Assembly: GCF_039544105.1 (NCBI RefSeq)
Contig: NZ_BAABLA010000022.1
Source of the DNA: Haloechinothrix_A salitolerans
GTDB taxonomy: Bacteria; Actinomycetota; Actinomycetes; Mycobacteriales; Pseudonocardiaceae
DNA length: 64,000 nucleotides
Strand: one strand, 5' to 3'
A model generated the notes under the pieces. It was not told the origin of the DNA and did no database searches. It worked only from the letters and a program-made list of their open reading frames with translations. Both the position numbers and the translations under genes were made by a program. Shown piece by piece: positions 53,789 to 61,141 of this stretch; position 1 is the first letter of the stretch, and each line of letters opens with the position of its first letter.

Positions 53789-54190
53789 ATGTCGAGAGGA
53801 ACGCTGCGCGGTTACCGCTGGGGCCACACGACGGTGGAACCCGATCGCTACACCGGACCTGTCCCGCGCGTGACCGCCCGGTTCGCGTGCACGCGTGGGC
53901 ACGAGTTCGCGGTGCACTTCGCAGTGGAAGCGGAGCTGCCTGCGAGCTGGAGCTGTCGGCAGCACGGCGTCGAGGGCTGCGCTCGAATCGACGCCACGGG
54001 TTCGGCGGCGGCCGAGAGCAAGGGCAAGCCCCCTCGCACCCACCTGACGATGCTGTACGAGCGACGCAGCGTGGCCGAGCTGGAGGTTCTGCTCGCCGAC
54101 ACGCTTGCGGCAATCCGCAGACAGGGAGGCGCCCAGCCGGGCTGTGTGCAGTTTGGGGATAAGACATATTCGTTCCGCTACGACGGCTGA
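53789..54190 (+). CDS. RbpA-like RNA polymerase-binding protein
   Basis: A 133-residue protein with the RbpA pattern: FACTRGHEFAVHFAVEAELP, a Cys/His zinc region, then RTHLTMLYERRSVAELEVLL, which is the sigma-interaction part. RbpA stabilises the holoenzyme with the principal sigma factor. The canonical gene is usually elsewhere; this copy appears to be an extra paralogue placed in a regulatory operon. ATG 53789 follows GGAG. Confidence 0.82.
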   Translation: MSRGTLRGYRWGHTTVEPDRYTGPVPRVTARFACTRGHEFAVHFAVEAELPASWSCRQHGVEGCARIDATGSAAAESKGKPPRTHLTMLYERRSVAELEVLLADTLAAIRRQGGAQPGCVQFGDKTYSFRYDG

Positions 54191-54291
54191 CCGTCGTCAA
54201 TCAGCCGGGTTACATTTCGGTCCTGACCGGGTGAACACGTGCCGCGCGTCAACGCTGATGGCGTGCAGCTTCGCTGGTCAGGACGGTCGAC

Positions 54292-54331
54292 GCCCCATTC
54301 GCGCCTCATCGACGCCGCACGCACGCTCTGG
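54292..54331 (+). promoter_or_regulatory. Tandem-heptamer operator, copy 4
   Basis: GCCCCAT (54292), GCCTCAT (54303), GCCGCAC (54314) at 11-bp spacing and GCTCTGG at 54325. TTGACT at 54352 stands 20 bp behind the element, exactly as in copy 2. It is 152 bp before queD. Confidence 0.75.
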
Positions 54332-54365
54332 ATAACGATGATCACCCGTCGTTGACTGGACCGGA

Positions 54366-54411
54366 CTGCGGCGGAAGGCGTCTTCCTTCCCCCCTCGGTC
54401 TTCCGCCGCAG
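54366..54411 (+). other. Leader hairpin upstream of queD
   Basis: CTGCGGCGGAAG and CTTCCGCCGCAG make a perfect 12-bp stem around a 22-base loop with a pyrimidine run. It lies between operator copy 4 and queD and could act as an attenuator. Confidence 0.6.
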
Positions 54412-54483
54412 CCCACACCCAGTCCTCGTCGATGAGTACGCGCGTGCGGGAACGCACCGAGGTGAAAGGATCTGGCGCTCACG

Positions 54484-55047
54484 ATGCTCGGCACGGAGAC
54501 AACCGATCACGCCACCGCCCACCGGGCGGCCCTCGTGACGGAGGACTCCGCGCCGACAGCCCACCAGATCACCATCGAGCACACCTTCGAAACCGCGCAT
54601 CGCCTGCCGCACCTGGGCGGTAAGTGCACCAGCCTGCATGGACATTCCTGGCGGGTCGCGGTGCCGGTGATCGCCCCGACCCTGAGTAACGACGTCACCG
54701 TCGTGGAGTTCGGCGCACTCAAAGCCGGAATCCGGGAGTGGATCGACACCTACCTCGATCACGGCACCATGCTCGGCGTGCACGATCCGCTCGCTGTGCA
54801 CCTCTACGTCGCGAAGTGCAAAGTCTTCCGGTTCGGCGCAGATAGCTGCCAGACGACCGTCGATGCGGAGCTGTTGGCCACCGACTTGGTCTGGCCGACC
54901 GTCGAAGCTGTCGCGGTGTTGCTGCGACGCGTGAGCCAGGCCGCGCTCGCCGCGCTGCCCTGCGCTCCCGATGCCCGCGTCGGCCGGGTGTTCGTGCGCG
55001 AAACACACCTCAACACCGCGACCTACGGACCGGTGGACGCGCCGTGA
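54484..55047 (+). CDS. queD: 6-carboxy-tetrahydropterin synthase (QueD)
   Basis: A 187-residue enzyme of the preQ0 pathway. HTFETAHRLPHLGGKC then TSLHGHSWRV gives the catalytic Cys and zinc His residues; VVEFGALK and LDHGTML follow the family order and VRETHLNTATY holds the C-terminal Glu. About 50 residues longer than typical QueD, with an N-terminal extension of about 25 and an insertion at 105-125. ATG 54484 is weakly preceded by GAAAGG. It overlaps queE (GTGA). Confidence 0.9.
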   Translation: MLGTETTDHATAHRAALVTEDSAPTAHQITIEHTFETAHRLPHLGGKCTSLHGHSWRVAVPVIAPTLSNDVTVVEFGALKAGIREWIDTYLDHGTMLGVHDPLAVHLYVAKCKVFRFGADSCQTTVDAELLATDLVWPTVEAVAVLLRRVSQAALAALPCAPDARVGRVFVRETHLNTATYGPVDAP

Positions 55048-55766
55048 AGCTACCCGCTGTGTCCGATGTGGACCGTGAACTTGTGGTCAACGAGACGTTT
55101 GGTCCGACCTTCCAAGGTGAGGGACCGAGCACCGGTCGCTATGCGCACTTCATCCGGCTATTCGGCTGTCATCTGTCGTGCATCTGGTGTGATAGTCCGC
55201 AAACCCATGACGCCACCCGCTGCGACCTCGCCGACGAACAGCGGATCCTCTCGATTGAGGACATCCTGTCCTGGCTCGCCGCCGGTCCGGCCGACCTGCT
55301 GGTAGTCACGGGTGGCGAACCGCTGCTGCAGCCGCACGCCGTGGGCCGGCTGCTGGGCGCGATCCGGGAGCGTGCGCTGGCCACCGATATCGAGATCGAG
55401 ACATCCGGCACCATCGCGCCCACGGACATGATCACCTCGGCGGTGACACGATTCAACGTCTCGCCGAAGCTCTCGCATTCGGGGCTGCGCCGCCATCAAC
55501 GCATCCGCCCCGCCGTGCTGCGCGACCTCGCCGACAGCGGGAAGGCCATTTGGAAGTTCGTGGTCCAAGCGCCCGACGACTTGGACGAGATCCAGGAACT
55601 TGTCGGCGCCTACGACCTTCACCCGGTCTGGGTCATGCCGGAGGGCACGGACAGCTCCACCGTCCTGGCACGGATGCGGATGCTGGCCGATCCGGTCCTG
55701 GCACGCCGCTGGAACCTGTCGACCCGGCTCCACACACTGCTGTGGGAGAACGACCGTGGTCGCTGA
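55044..55766 (+). CDS. queE: 7-carboxy-7-deazaguanine synthase (QueE)
   Basis: A 240-residue radical SAM enzyme. GPTFQGEGPSTGRYAHFIRL is the family N-terminus, CHLSCIWCD the CxxxCxxC cluster motif, VVTGGEPLLQ the SAM site. It converts CPH4 to 7-carboxy-7-deazaguanine, the substrate of QueC at 24471. GTG 55044 overlaps the queD stop. Confidence 0.93.
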   Translation: MKLPAVSDVDRELVVNETFGPTFQGEGPSTGRYAHFIRLFGCHLSCIWCDSPQTHDATRCDLADEQRILSIEDILSWLAAGPADLLVVTGGEPLLQPHAVGRLLGAIRERALATDIEIETSGTIAPTDMITSAVTRFNVSPKLSHSGLRRHQRIRPAVLRDLADSGKAIWKFVVQAPDDLDEIQELVGAYDLHPVWVMPEGTDSSTVLARMRMLADPVLARRWNLSTRLHTLLWENDRGR

Positions 55767-55857
55767 CATCACCACAAACGAGTTCGCCGTTCGGAATTTC
55801 GCGCCCGGCGTCGCTCGCACTCCAGAACATCTCCCAACGACAGGCGGTCCACGATGA
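55756..55857 (+). CDS. Tiny ORF between queE and Nudix gene
   Basis: A possible 33-residue peptide from GTG 55756, containing ITTNEFAVRNFAPGVART. It overlaps queE's end and its stop overlaps the next ATG (ATGA). A similar NFAVR string occurs in frame after ATG 56679 downstream of the next genes. Role unknown. Confidence 0.35.
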   Translation: MVADITTNEFAVRNFAPGVARTPEHLPTTGGPR

Positions 55858-56288
55858 GCGAACCCGACACCCCGGCCATCGGCCCCCGCGTCGGGGTCTA
55901 CGCACTCGTCGGGCAGAACGACCGCCTGCTCCTCGTCGAGTACCCAGGCCACGACGCGCTGCCCGGCGGCGCGGTTCGTACCGGTGAACCCGTCGAACAC
56001 GCGCTCCGCAGAACCCTGCTCGACCAGCTCGGCGCGACCATCGCCGAGCTGGACTTCTGCGCCGTTGTCGAACACGGCACCAACGAGCCCGGCGAAACGC
56101 CCGCCTCCGAGATCGTCGTCCTGTTCGACGTGACGCTCACCGACGCCGACCGCCTCATCGACTCGGCGCAACCGCATCGGTGGGCCAACGAAGACGAACT
56201 CTCCGCTCTGCGCCCCCAAGCGGTTCGGGACGGACTGGTCGCAGGCACGCTGTCGGCCGAACACCCGTGGCGGGCGTGGACGCCATGA
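55854..56288 (+). CDS. Nudix-fold protein with degenerate catalytic box
   Basis: A 144-residue protein of Nudix fold. The box reads GGAVRTGEPVEHALRRTLLD then QLG: the Gly and first Glu are kept, but REUxEE has become RTLLDQ, removing the metal-binding Glu pair. It probably binds rather than cleaves a nucleotide. It follows queE in one operon. Confidence 0.8.
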   Translation: MSEPDTPAIGPRVGVYALVGQNDRLLLVEYPGHDALPGGAVRTGEPVEHALRRTLLDQLGATIAELDFCAVVEHGTNEPGETPASEIVVLFDVTLTDADRLIDSAQPHRWANEDELSALRPQAVRDGLVAGTLSAEHPWRAWTP

Positions 56289-56353
56289 GCAACCTCGGCC
56301 CCAAGTTCCTGACCAACCTCGCAGCGCGCGTAGTCGCGGTGAGTGCCTCATGA
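56285..56353 (+). CDS. Tiny ORF nested by two ATGA overlaps
   Basis: Twenty-two codons, beginning MSNLGPKFLTNLAARVVAVS. Both ends overlap the neighbours as ATGA. It may be a true peptide or a coupling device. No Cys. Confidence 0.35.
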   Translation: MSNLGPKFLTNLAARVVAVSAS

Positions 56354-56691
56354 CCCCAGAACAGGCCGCCGCTCTAACCGAGTATCCCGAGCTGCAGCGG
56401 CTCATCGACCTCCGCGGCGCGGGCTGGATGTTTTTGCCCACCGTCGTTGACGGCGAACTCGTTGAGGTGCATGGCGTGCGGACCTGGCCGGAAGGGTGGG
56501 CGGACGCCCTGCGTGTCCGCTACACCACCGACGCCGCCGGCCTGCGCAACGACCACACCGGCGGCGTCACCTGGCAACGAGAGGGCACCCTCACCGAGGT
56601 CATCGATGGCCTTATCGCCCTACCTGCCCCCAGCGACCGCCTTGCGCCCCGGCTCGTCATCGCACGCCGTCCGCTGCCATGGACTGCATAA
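56350..56691 (+). CDS. Hypothetical protein
   Basis: A 113-residue protein of unknown function. N-terminal helix ALTEYPELQRLIDLRGAGW, then a beta-rich part VDGELVEVHGVRTWPEGW. No Cys. Start set by the ATGA overlap. It lies inside the queDE operon. Confidence 0.7.
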   Translation: MTPEQAAALTEYPELQRLIDLRGAGWMFLPTVVDGELVEVHGVRTWPEGWADALRVRYTTDAAGLRNDHTGGVTWQREGTLTEVIDGLIALPAPSDRLAPRLVIARRPLPWTA

Positions 56692-56773
56692 GCCACAACT
56701 TCGCCGTACGCACCGACCAGTTGGCGCTCCGGCCCAAAGCCCGTGTCACGCAGAACCCAAGGAACGCCGCTCA

Positions 56774-57601
56774 ATGCCCTTCCCAAATCTTGACCACGCT
56801 CTCACGGCCGCGCAGCGCGCGATCGATCACGCCGTCCAACACGCTCTGAGCCACCAGCCGACCCACATCACCACCAAAGGCGACCGCGATGTCGTGACCA
56901 ACATCGACGTGGCCGTCGAAAACCTCATCAGGGACCGGCTGAGCGACTGGGATTCCGCCGTCGGCTTCGTGGGCGAGGAAAACGGAGCCTCCGGCGCCGA
57001 GGACACCTACTGGGTCCTCGACCCGATCGACGGCACCATCAACTTCTCCCACGGCAGCCCGCTGTGCGCCATCGCCCTCGGCCTCGTCCATGACGACCAA
57101 CCGCTGCTCGGCGTCACTGCCGTCCCGTTCCTCGGACACCGCTACTGGGCCGTCACGGGCGAAGGTGCCTACCGAGACGGCGACCCCATCACCGTATCCA
57201 CGACCGCCAGGCTCGACCACGCGCTCATCGGAATGTGCGACTACGGCAGCGGCCCCGACGCCAGCACCCGCGACCGGCTTTGCAGCGAACTTGACCAGCG
57301 ACTGACCGGCCAAGCCCAAGGAGTCCGTCGCCTGGGCACCACCGCGCTCGAACTGGTCTGGGTCGCCGACGGCACCCTCGACGCCAGCATCCTGTTCGGC
57401 AACCGCGCCTGGGACACCGCCTCCGGAGCGATCATCGCGCGCGAAGCGGGCGCCCTCGTCCTCGACGCAGACGGCAGCCCACACTCCACCCGTTCACGCT
57501 GCACACTGGCGACCACGCCCGCGCTCGCAGAGGCGCTCGTGCCGATGATGGAGGTCGCCCGCAACACGACCTACTGGCCGCAGCCGGCGGGCACCCCATG
57601 A
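56774..57601 (+). CDS. Inositol monophosphatase-family protein
   Basis: A 275-residue lithium-sensitive-type phosphatase. GEENG (metal Glu), DPIDGTINFSHG and WDTASGAIIAREAGA are the family motifs, all intact. It dephosphorylates a sugar or inositol phosphate, or perhaps a nucleotide. ATG 56774 follows AAGGA. It overlaps the next gene (ATGA). Confidence 0.9.
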   Translation: MPFPNLDHALTAAQRAIDHAVQHALSHQPTHITTKGDRDVVTNIDVAVENLIRDRLSDWDSAVGFVGEENGASGAEDTYWVLDPIDGTINFSHGSPLCAIALGLVHDDQPLLGVTAVPFLGHRYWAVTGEGAYRDGDPITVSTTARLDHALIGMCDYGSGPDASTRDRLCSELDQRLTGQAQGVRRLGTTALELVWVADGTLDASILFGNRAWDTASGAIIAREAGALVLDADGSPHSTRSRCTLATTPALAEALVPMMEVARNTTYWPQPAGTP

Positions 57602-58587
57602 ACGCAGCGCGAGCGCTACTGCCCGAGCACACCGAACCGGAGCACGCGACGTTGGACCGCGACACCATCCCGCACGACCTGCTGACCGAGCTGCGCGTCC
57701 TGCACCGAGAGCGACCCGAGGCTCTGGACACGGACCTGCCGGAGTACGGATTGATCCCGATCACCGGCGGCCGGAACAACCGCGTCTACCGCTGGAGCAG
57801 CCCTCGCGGCCCGGTGTGCCTCAAGCTCTACCGCACAGACAAGCGCGACCGCGCCCGCTGCGAATGGACAGCCCTGCGGCACCTCACCGACCACGGCGTC
57901 ACCGCCACGTCCACGGCGTTGTGGCACGACCCGCATCCCGAGCTGCCCGCCGTCGGCTTGAGGTTCGTACCCGGACAGCCCATCACCGCGCTGGACAGGC
58001 CGAGCACCGCCCTCCCCGCGATGGTCACCGCCCTCGACCAGATCCGCCAGGTTCCGCTCGGACCGTTCGCCAGCCTGGGCCGACTGGACTCGGCGAGCGA
58101 CTTCATCCGGCGCATCACCACGTGGCCCGAGCAACTCCGCCAGTACCCCGACGAACCACTCAGCCGCGACATGGCCGCGATGATCGGGACCTGGCACGAC
58201 CGCGGCGACGCCGCCGTGCTCGCCGAACCGGCCCCACGGGTGCTCTCCCACGGCGACGGCAACCTCGACAACTGGCACTGGCACGACTTCATCAGCACCA
58301 TCTACGCCCTGGACTGGGAATTCGCAGGACACTCCGACGCCGCCTACGACGCGGCGGAACTCATCGAACATCCCAGCGCACGCGCGATCGACGACGACCT
58401 GTGGCTCGCGCTCCTTCCCGAGCTCGGGGTCAACGACGGCCAGGCGCGCCGCCGTTTCGTCGCCGCGCGCCGCACCGCTGCCCTGCGCTGGCTGGCCGTC
58501 CGCTGGAAACGACGCGACACCAACGCGTCCGCCTTCGAGCAGCAGCTACACCGCACCCGAAGCCTGATTACAGGCGACCACGGATAA
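57598..58587 (+). CDS. APH-family phosphotransferase
   Basis: A 329-residue aminoglycoside phosphotransferase/choline kinase-like enzyme. VCLKLYR (ATP-binding Lys), LSHGDGNLDNWHW (HGDxxxxN catalytic loop) and ALDWEFAGHSDAAYD (metal Asp). Substrate unknown; with the phosphatase next door it suggests phosphorylation and dephosphorylation of a small molecule, maybe a deazaguanine nucleoside. Confidence 0.88.
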   Translation: MNAARALLPEHTEPEHATLDRDTIPHDLLTELRVLHRERPEALDTDLPEYGLIPITGGRNNRVYRWSSPRGPVCLKLYRTDKRDRARCEWTALRHLTDHGVTATSTALWHDPHPELPAVGLRFVPGQPITALDRPSTALPAMVTALDQIRQVPLGPFASLGRLDSASDFIRRITTWPEQLRQYPDEPLSRDMAAMIGTWHDRGDAAVLAEPAPRVLSHGDGNLDNWHWHDFISTIYALDWEFAGHSDAAYDAAELIEHPSARAIDDDLWLALLPELGVNDGQARRRFVAARRTAALRWLAVRWKRRDTNASAFEQQLHRTRSLITGDHG

Positions 58588-58618
58588 CCGCGATTCCAGC
58601 CCACGCAGAGGTGCCCCG

Positions 58619-58969
58619 ATGACGAAGAAAACACACGCCGTCTTGAGCGCTCTCGTTGCCGAGCCGGGCAGAGAACTGTACGGCCTGGAGATCTACGGAC
58701 GAACCGGGCTAATGCCCGGAACGACCTACCCGATCCTTCTTCGATTGCAGGCCGCCGGGTTGGTGTGCTCCCGCTGGGAAGACGCTGACCCCGCCGACCC
58801 TCGTCGGCCACGTCGCCGCTACTACCAGCTCACCGACCTCGGGTTCGTTGCTGCACCAGCGATGCTGGCCGAGGTGACCGGCCTGATTGGACTCCTACGC
58901 CGCTGGCTCAGGTGGATTCCACAGCCCGCAGCGCAGGTCGTCGCCTCGGTCACGTCCGCGAGGAACTAG
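58619..58969 (+). CDS. PadR-family regulator
   Basis: A 116-residue winged-helix protein: AVLSALVAEPGRELYGLEIY, TTYPILLRLQAAGLVCSRWE and RRRYYQLTDLG. PadR regulators respond to small molecules or antibiotics. It is followed by a small membrane protein, a frequent pairing in actinobacteria. Confidence 0.88.
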   Translation: MTKKTHAVLSALVAEPGRELYGLEIYGRTGLMPGTTYPILLRLQAAGLVCSRWEDADPADPRRPRRRYYQLTDLGFVAAPAMLAEVTGLIGLLRRWLRWIPQPAAQVVASVTSARN

Positions 58970-58977
58970 ACGTCGGG

Positions 58978-59247
58978 ATGGCGGTCGCGTGGATTGCGGG
59001 TGGCTGCGCATTCGGTTCACTGATCGCGGCGCTGCTGGCGTTCCTGGCAGTCGCGCAAGCGCGAGCATGGCGCGCCGATCGGCAAGTCTACTTTCGACCG
59101 CCTACCCTATCGCCCGCACAAGTCCGATGGGCGAACGAAAAACGGCTCAGCGACGATCCCGAAGCGACGCTGATCATCCCCACCGATCATCCGGACTACA
59201 TCAGACCCGTTGACTGGCAAGCGTTACGTGCACGACACAGGACCTGA
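58978..59247 (+). CDS. Small membrane protein downstream of PadR
   Basis: An 89-residue protein with one N-terminal helix (AVAWIAGGCAFGSLIAALLA) and a cytoplasmic tail. The frame is open back to 58912, but ATG 58978 starts right at the helix. Unknown role, probably co-transcribed with padR. Confidence 0.6.
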   Translation: MAVAWIAGGCAFGSLIAALLAFLAVAQARAWRADRQVYFRPPTLSPAQVRWANEKRLSDDPEATLIIPTDHPDYIRPVDWQALRARHRT

Positions 59248-59345
59248 CCATTCCGCATCGGGCCAGATCGTCCCGCTCATTGGCACTCGGACATGTCCAT
59301 CGTCGCCACCAACGCTGGGATAATCCGCAGGTCACTGCGCTCGCC

Positions 59346-59385
59346 GCCGCATCGGCGCCTCATGCCCGCCGCATCAGCGCTCTGG
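59346..59385 (+). promoter_or_regulatory. Tandem-heptamer operator, copy 5
   Basis: GCCGCAT (59346), GCCTCAT (59357), GCCGCAT (59368) at 11-bp spacing and GCTCTGG at 59379. TTGACA follows at 59415. The cleanest copy of the element. It is 165 bp before the gene at 59551. Confidence 0.75.
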
Positions 59386-59510
59386 AAGCTCTCACGCATG
59401 AACGATTCACTGCGTTGACAGCACGGTAGATCTGACACGACGGACAATGAGGGCGACGACGCCCGGAGAGCGTTGCCGCAACCATGATTGCTCCCAACTA
59501 CGACACAGGT

Positions 59511-59534
59511 CTTCACCCGCTTAGATGGGTGAGG
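59511..59534 (+). other. Leader hairpin that could hide a ribosome site
   Basis: CTTCACCC and GGGTGAGG pair over eight positions (one G-T). The right arm contains the GAGG that would serve as ribosome site for an ATG at 59543, so folding may block translation. Confidence 0.35.
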
Positions 59535-59550
59535 CGTCGGCGATGACCGC

Positions 59551-59898
59551 GTGGCCGCCGATGCCACGCATGGCGCGCGTGTTCGCCGCTACGCCGACAC
59601 CGGAGAACCGCTCATCCGCGACCCTCCGGATGAGTATGTCGGGCTGCATCGGTTCGTTCCTGGCGATGACAACCCAACCATGCCACCAGAATTCTTGTTC
59701 CCGCCGAGAGGCGAGCTACACGACGCGGTCACCGCATACCTGCCGCGTGTCGGGAGGCTCGACGACGAGCCGCCAAACGAGACCAGTGACGCCGACTTCG
59801 CGAACGAGAGAGCCGCTGCGACACGGGCGATACGGCGCAGCGCTGAGCCGAATCTCACGTTCCTCCAACGAGTTCTGGATGGTTTGCGACGGCTGTGA
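59551..59898 (+). CDS. Small hypothetical protein
   Basis: A 115-residue protein from GTG 59551, acidic and Pro-rich (RRYADTGEPLIRDPPDEYVG, then FLFPPRGELHDAVTAYLPRV). Unknown function. The ribosome site is poor, and another frame from ATG 59543 overlaps it; I prefer this frame for its residue composition. First gene behind operator copy 5. Confidence 0.45.
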   Translation: MAADATHGARVRRYADTGEPLIRDPPDEYVGLHRFVPGDDNPTMPPEFLFPPRGELHDAVTAYLPRVGRLDDEPPNETSDADFANERAAATRAIRRSAEPNLTFLQRVLDGLRRL

Positions 59899-59989
59899 GT
59901 CCGAAGCCGCCCGTTACGCATCGATCGTCCAGCGAACGCAAGACAAGGTCGTTTGTCAGAAGGCTGGACGTACGCGAACAGGGCAACAG

Positions 59990-60955
59990 CTATCGGCGGA
60001 AGCCACGGTGACGATCGCGCGGCGGAACGTTGCCGAACTCATCGAACCACCGCTCAGCCTCGTGCCGTTCGAGCGGGACGCGGTAGCTGAGCAGCCCTTC
60101 GTAGTCCTTGTCCTGGAACAGAACTTCCTGCAGAGTGTCCCAGTTGTAATCAGATCGCGAGGCCGGTAGCTCGGTCTCCAAATCCGCGACGAGTTCGTCT
60201 TCGTCATGGTAGAGCCGCTCGGCGTCTTGGATCGCCAGGTCAAGAGCGATCTCCTCGGCAGTGCAAGTCGGTGTGGGGTGCCGGCCGACCTGAAGGTCCG
60301 AGCTCAGGTCGTCGAAGGCACGGGCGTAGCGGCGCAGGAACCACTCGTCCTGGTCGGCAACGCAGCCGAGCACCGCGCCGAGCGGGCCGGGCGCTCCGTC
60401 GCGGCACATTCCGGTGCGGTAGACGTGGTCGTACGCCTCATCGGCGAGCACGGCCAGCGCGTGGCCGAGCATCGCGGCCGTGCGGGGCGTCAGCATCGGC
60501 GGAGGGCAGATCTCGCACCCGCCATCGGCGCACTCCGGACAGCCGACACAGTCGTTGCGGCACGTCCCGCAAAACTCGCACTGGCCAGGGCAGTTGGTCG
60601 TCGGGAACAGCAAAAAGCCGCCGTCTCCGACCGTCGGGAGCTGCCGGGCCACCCGCGGGGCCGCTGGATCATCCGCGGTGGCTGCGGCCAGGACAGGCAG
60701 CAACACGGAGATCGCCTTCCGCGCCGCAACGGGTGCGCCGTCCAGCACCGCATCCAGGCGCCTCTCCGCGGTGGCCTGGTGCAGCAGGACGCCGTTGAGC
60801 GCGGCGGCCAGCATGGTTGCCGACGGGGCATCGGGAAAGCTGACCAGGACCTCGGCCTCGGGACCGTCACCACGATCGATCATGGCCAGCACACTGTGCG
60901 TGGTGGGCGCGTGCTGGGGCACGAACGCCAGGTACGACGTGCTACTGGCGGGCAT
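59990..60955 (-). CDS. Protein with dense cysteine cluster
   Basis: A 321-residue protein, unknown. Residues about 119-151 pack nine Cys in the order TNCPGQCEFCGTCRNDCVGC then PECADGGCEICPP, spacing fit for two or more zinc or Fe-S sites. The N-terminal 110 residues and the acidic C-terminal half show no known domain. ATG 60955 follows GGAGGAG. It converges on the 59551 gene and is divergent from the NYN gene. Confidence 0.75.
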   Translation of the reverse strand: MPASSTSYLAFVPQHAPTTHSVLAMIDRGDGPEAEVLVSFPDAPSATMLAAALNGVLLHQATAERRLDAVLDGAPVAARKAISVLLPVLAAATADDPAAPRVARQLPTVGDGGFLLFPTTNCPGQCEFCGTCRNDCVGCPECADGGCEICPPPMLTPRTAAMLGHALAVLADEAYDHVYRTGMCRDGAPGPLGAVLGCVADQDEWFLRRYARAFDDLSSDLQVGRHPTPTCTAEEIALDLAIQDAERLYHDEDELVADLETELPASRSDYNWDTLQEVLFQDKDYEGLLSYRVPLERHEAERWFDEFGNVPPRDRHRGFRR

Positions 60956-61141
60956 CGAACTCCTCCGTGCGGTCCCAGAGGGAGACCGTATGACCAGGCG
61001 TGTCTTGTCGGGCGCATTCGCGGCTCGCGTGTCACGGTAACGAGTGACGTGCGAGCTGGTCAGCGGGGTGGCTCATCGGAGCGAACCACCCGGCCGTGGA
61101 TGATCCAACGGGGTCGACGACTACGAGGGGGTGCCTGATCC

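Noticed and set aside
54432..54623. A 63-codon frame starting before queD
   Set aside because: It overlaps the queD coding region out of frame and has Arg/Pro-rich composition; queD is firmly supported.
22672..59440. SARP-type -10 boxes eight bases after the last heptamer
   Set aside because: I looked behind all five elements; no shared TANNNT is present there. Only TTGAC-like sequences further down recur, and no convincing -10 follows them.
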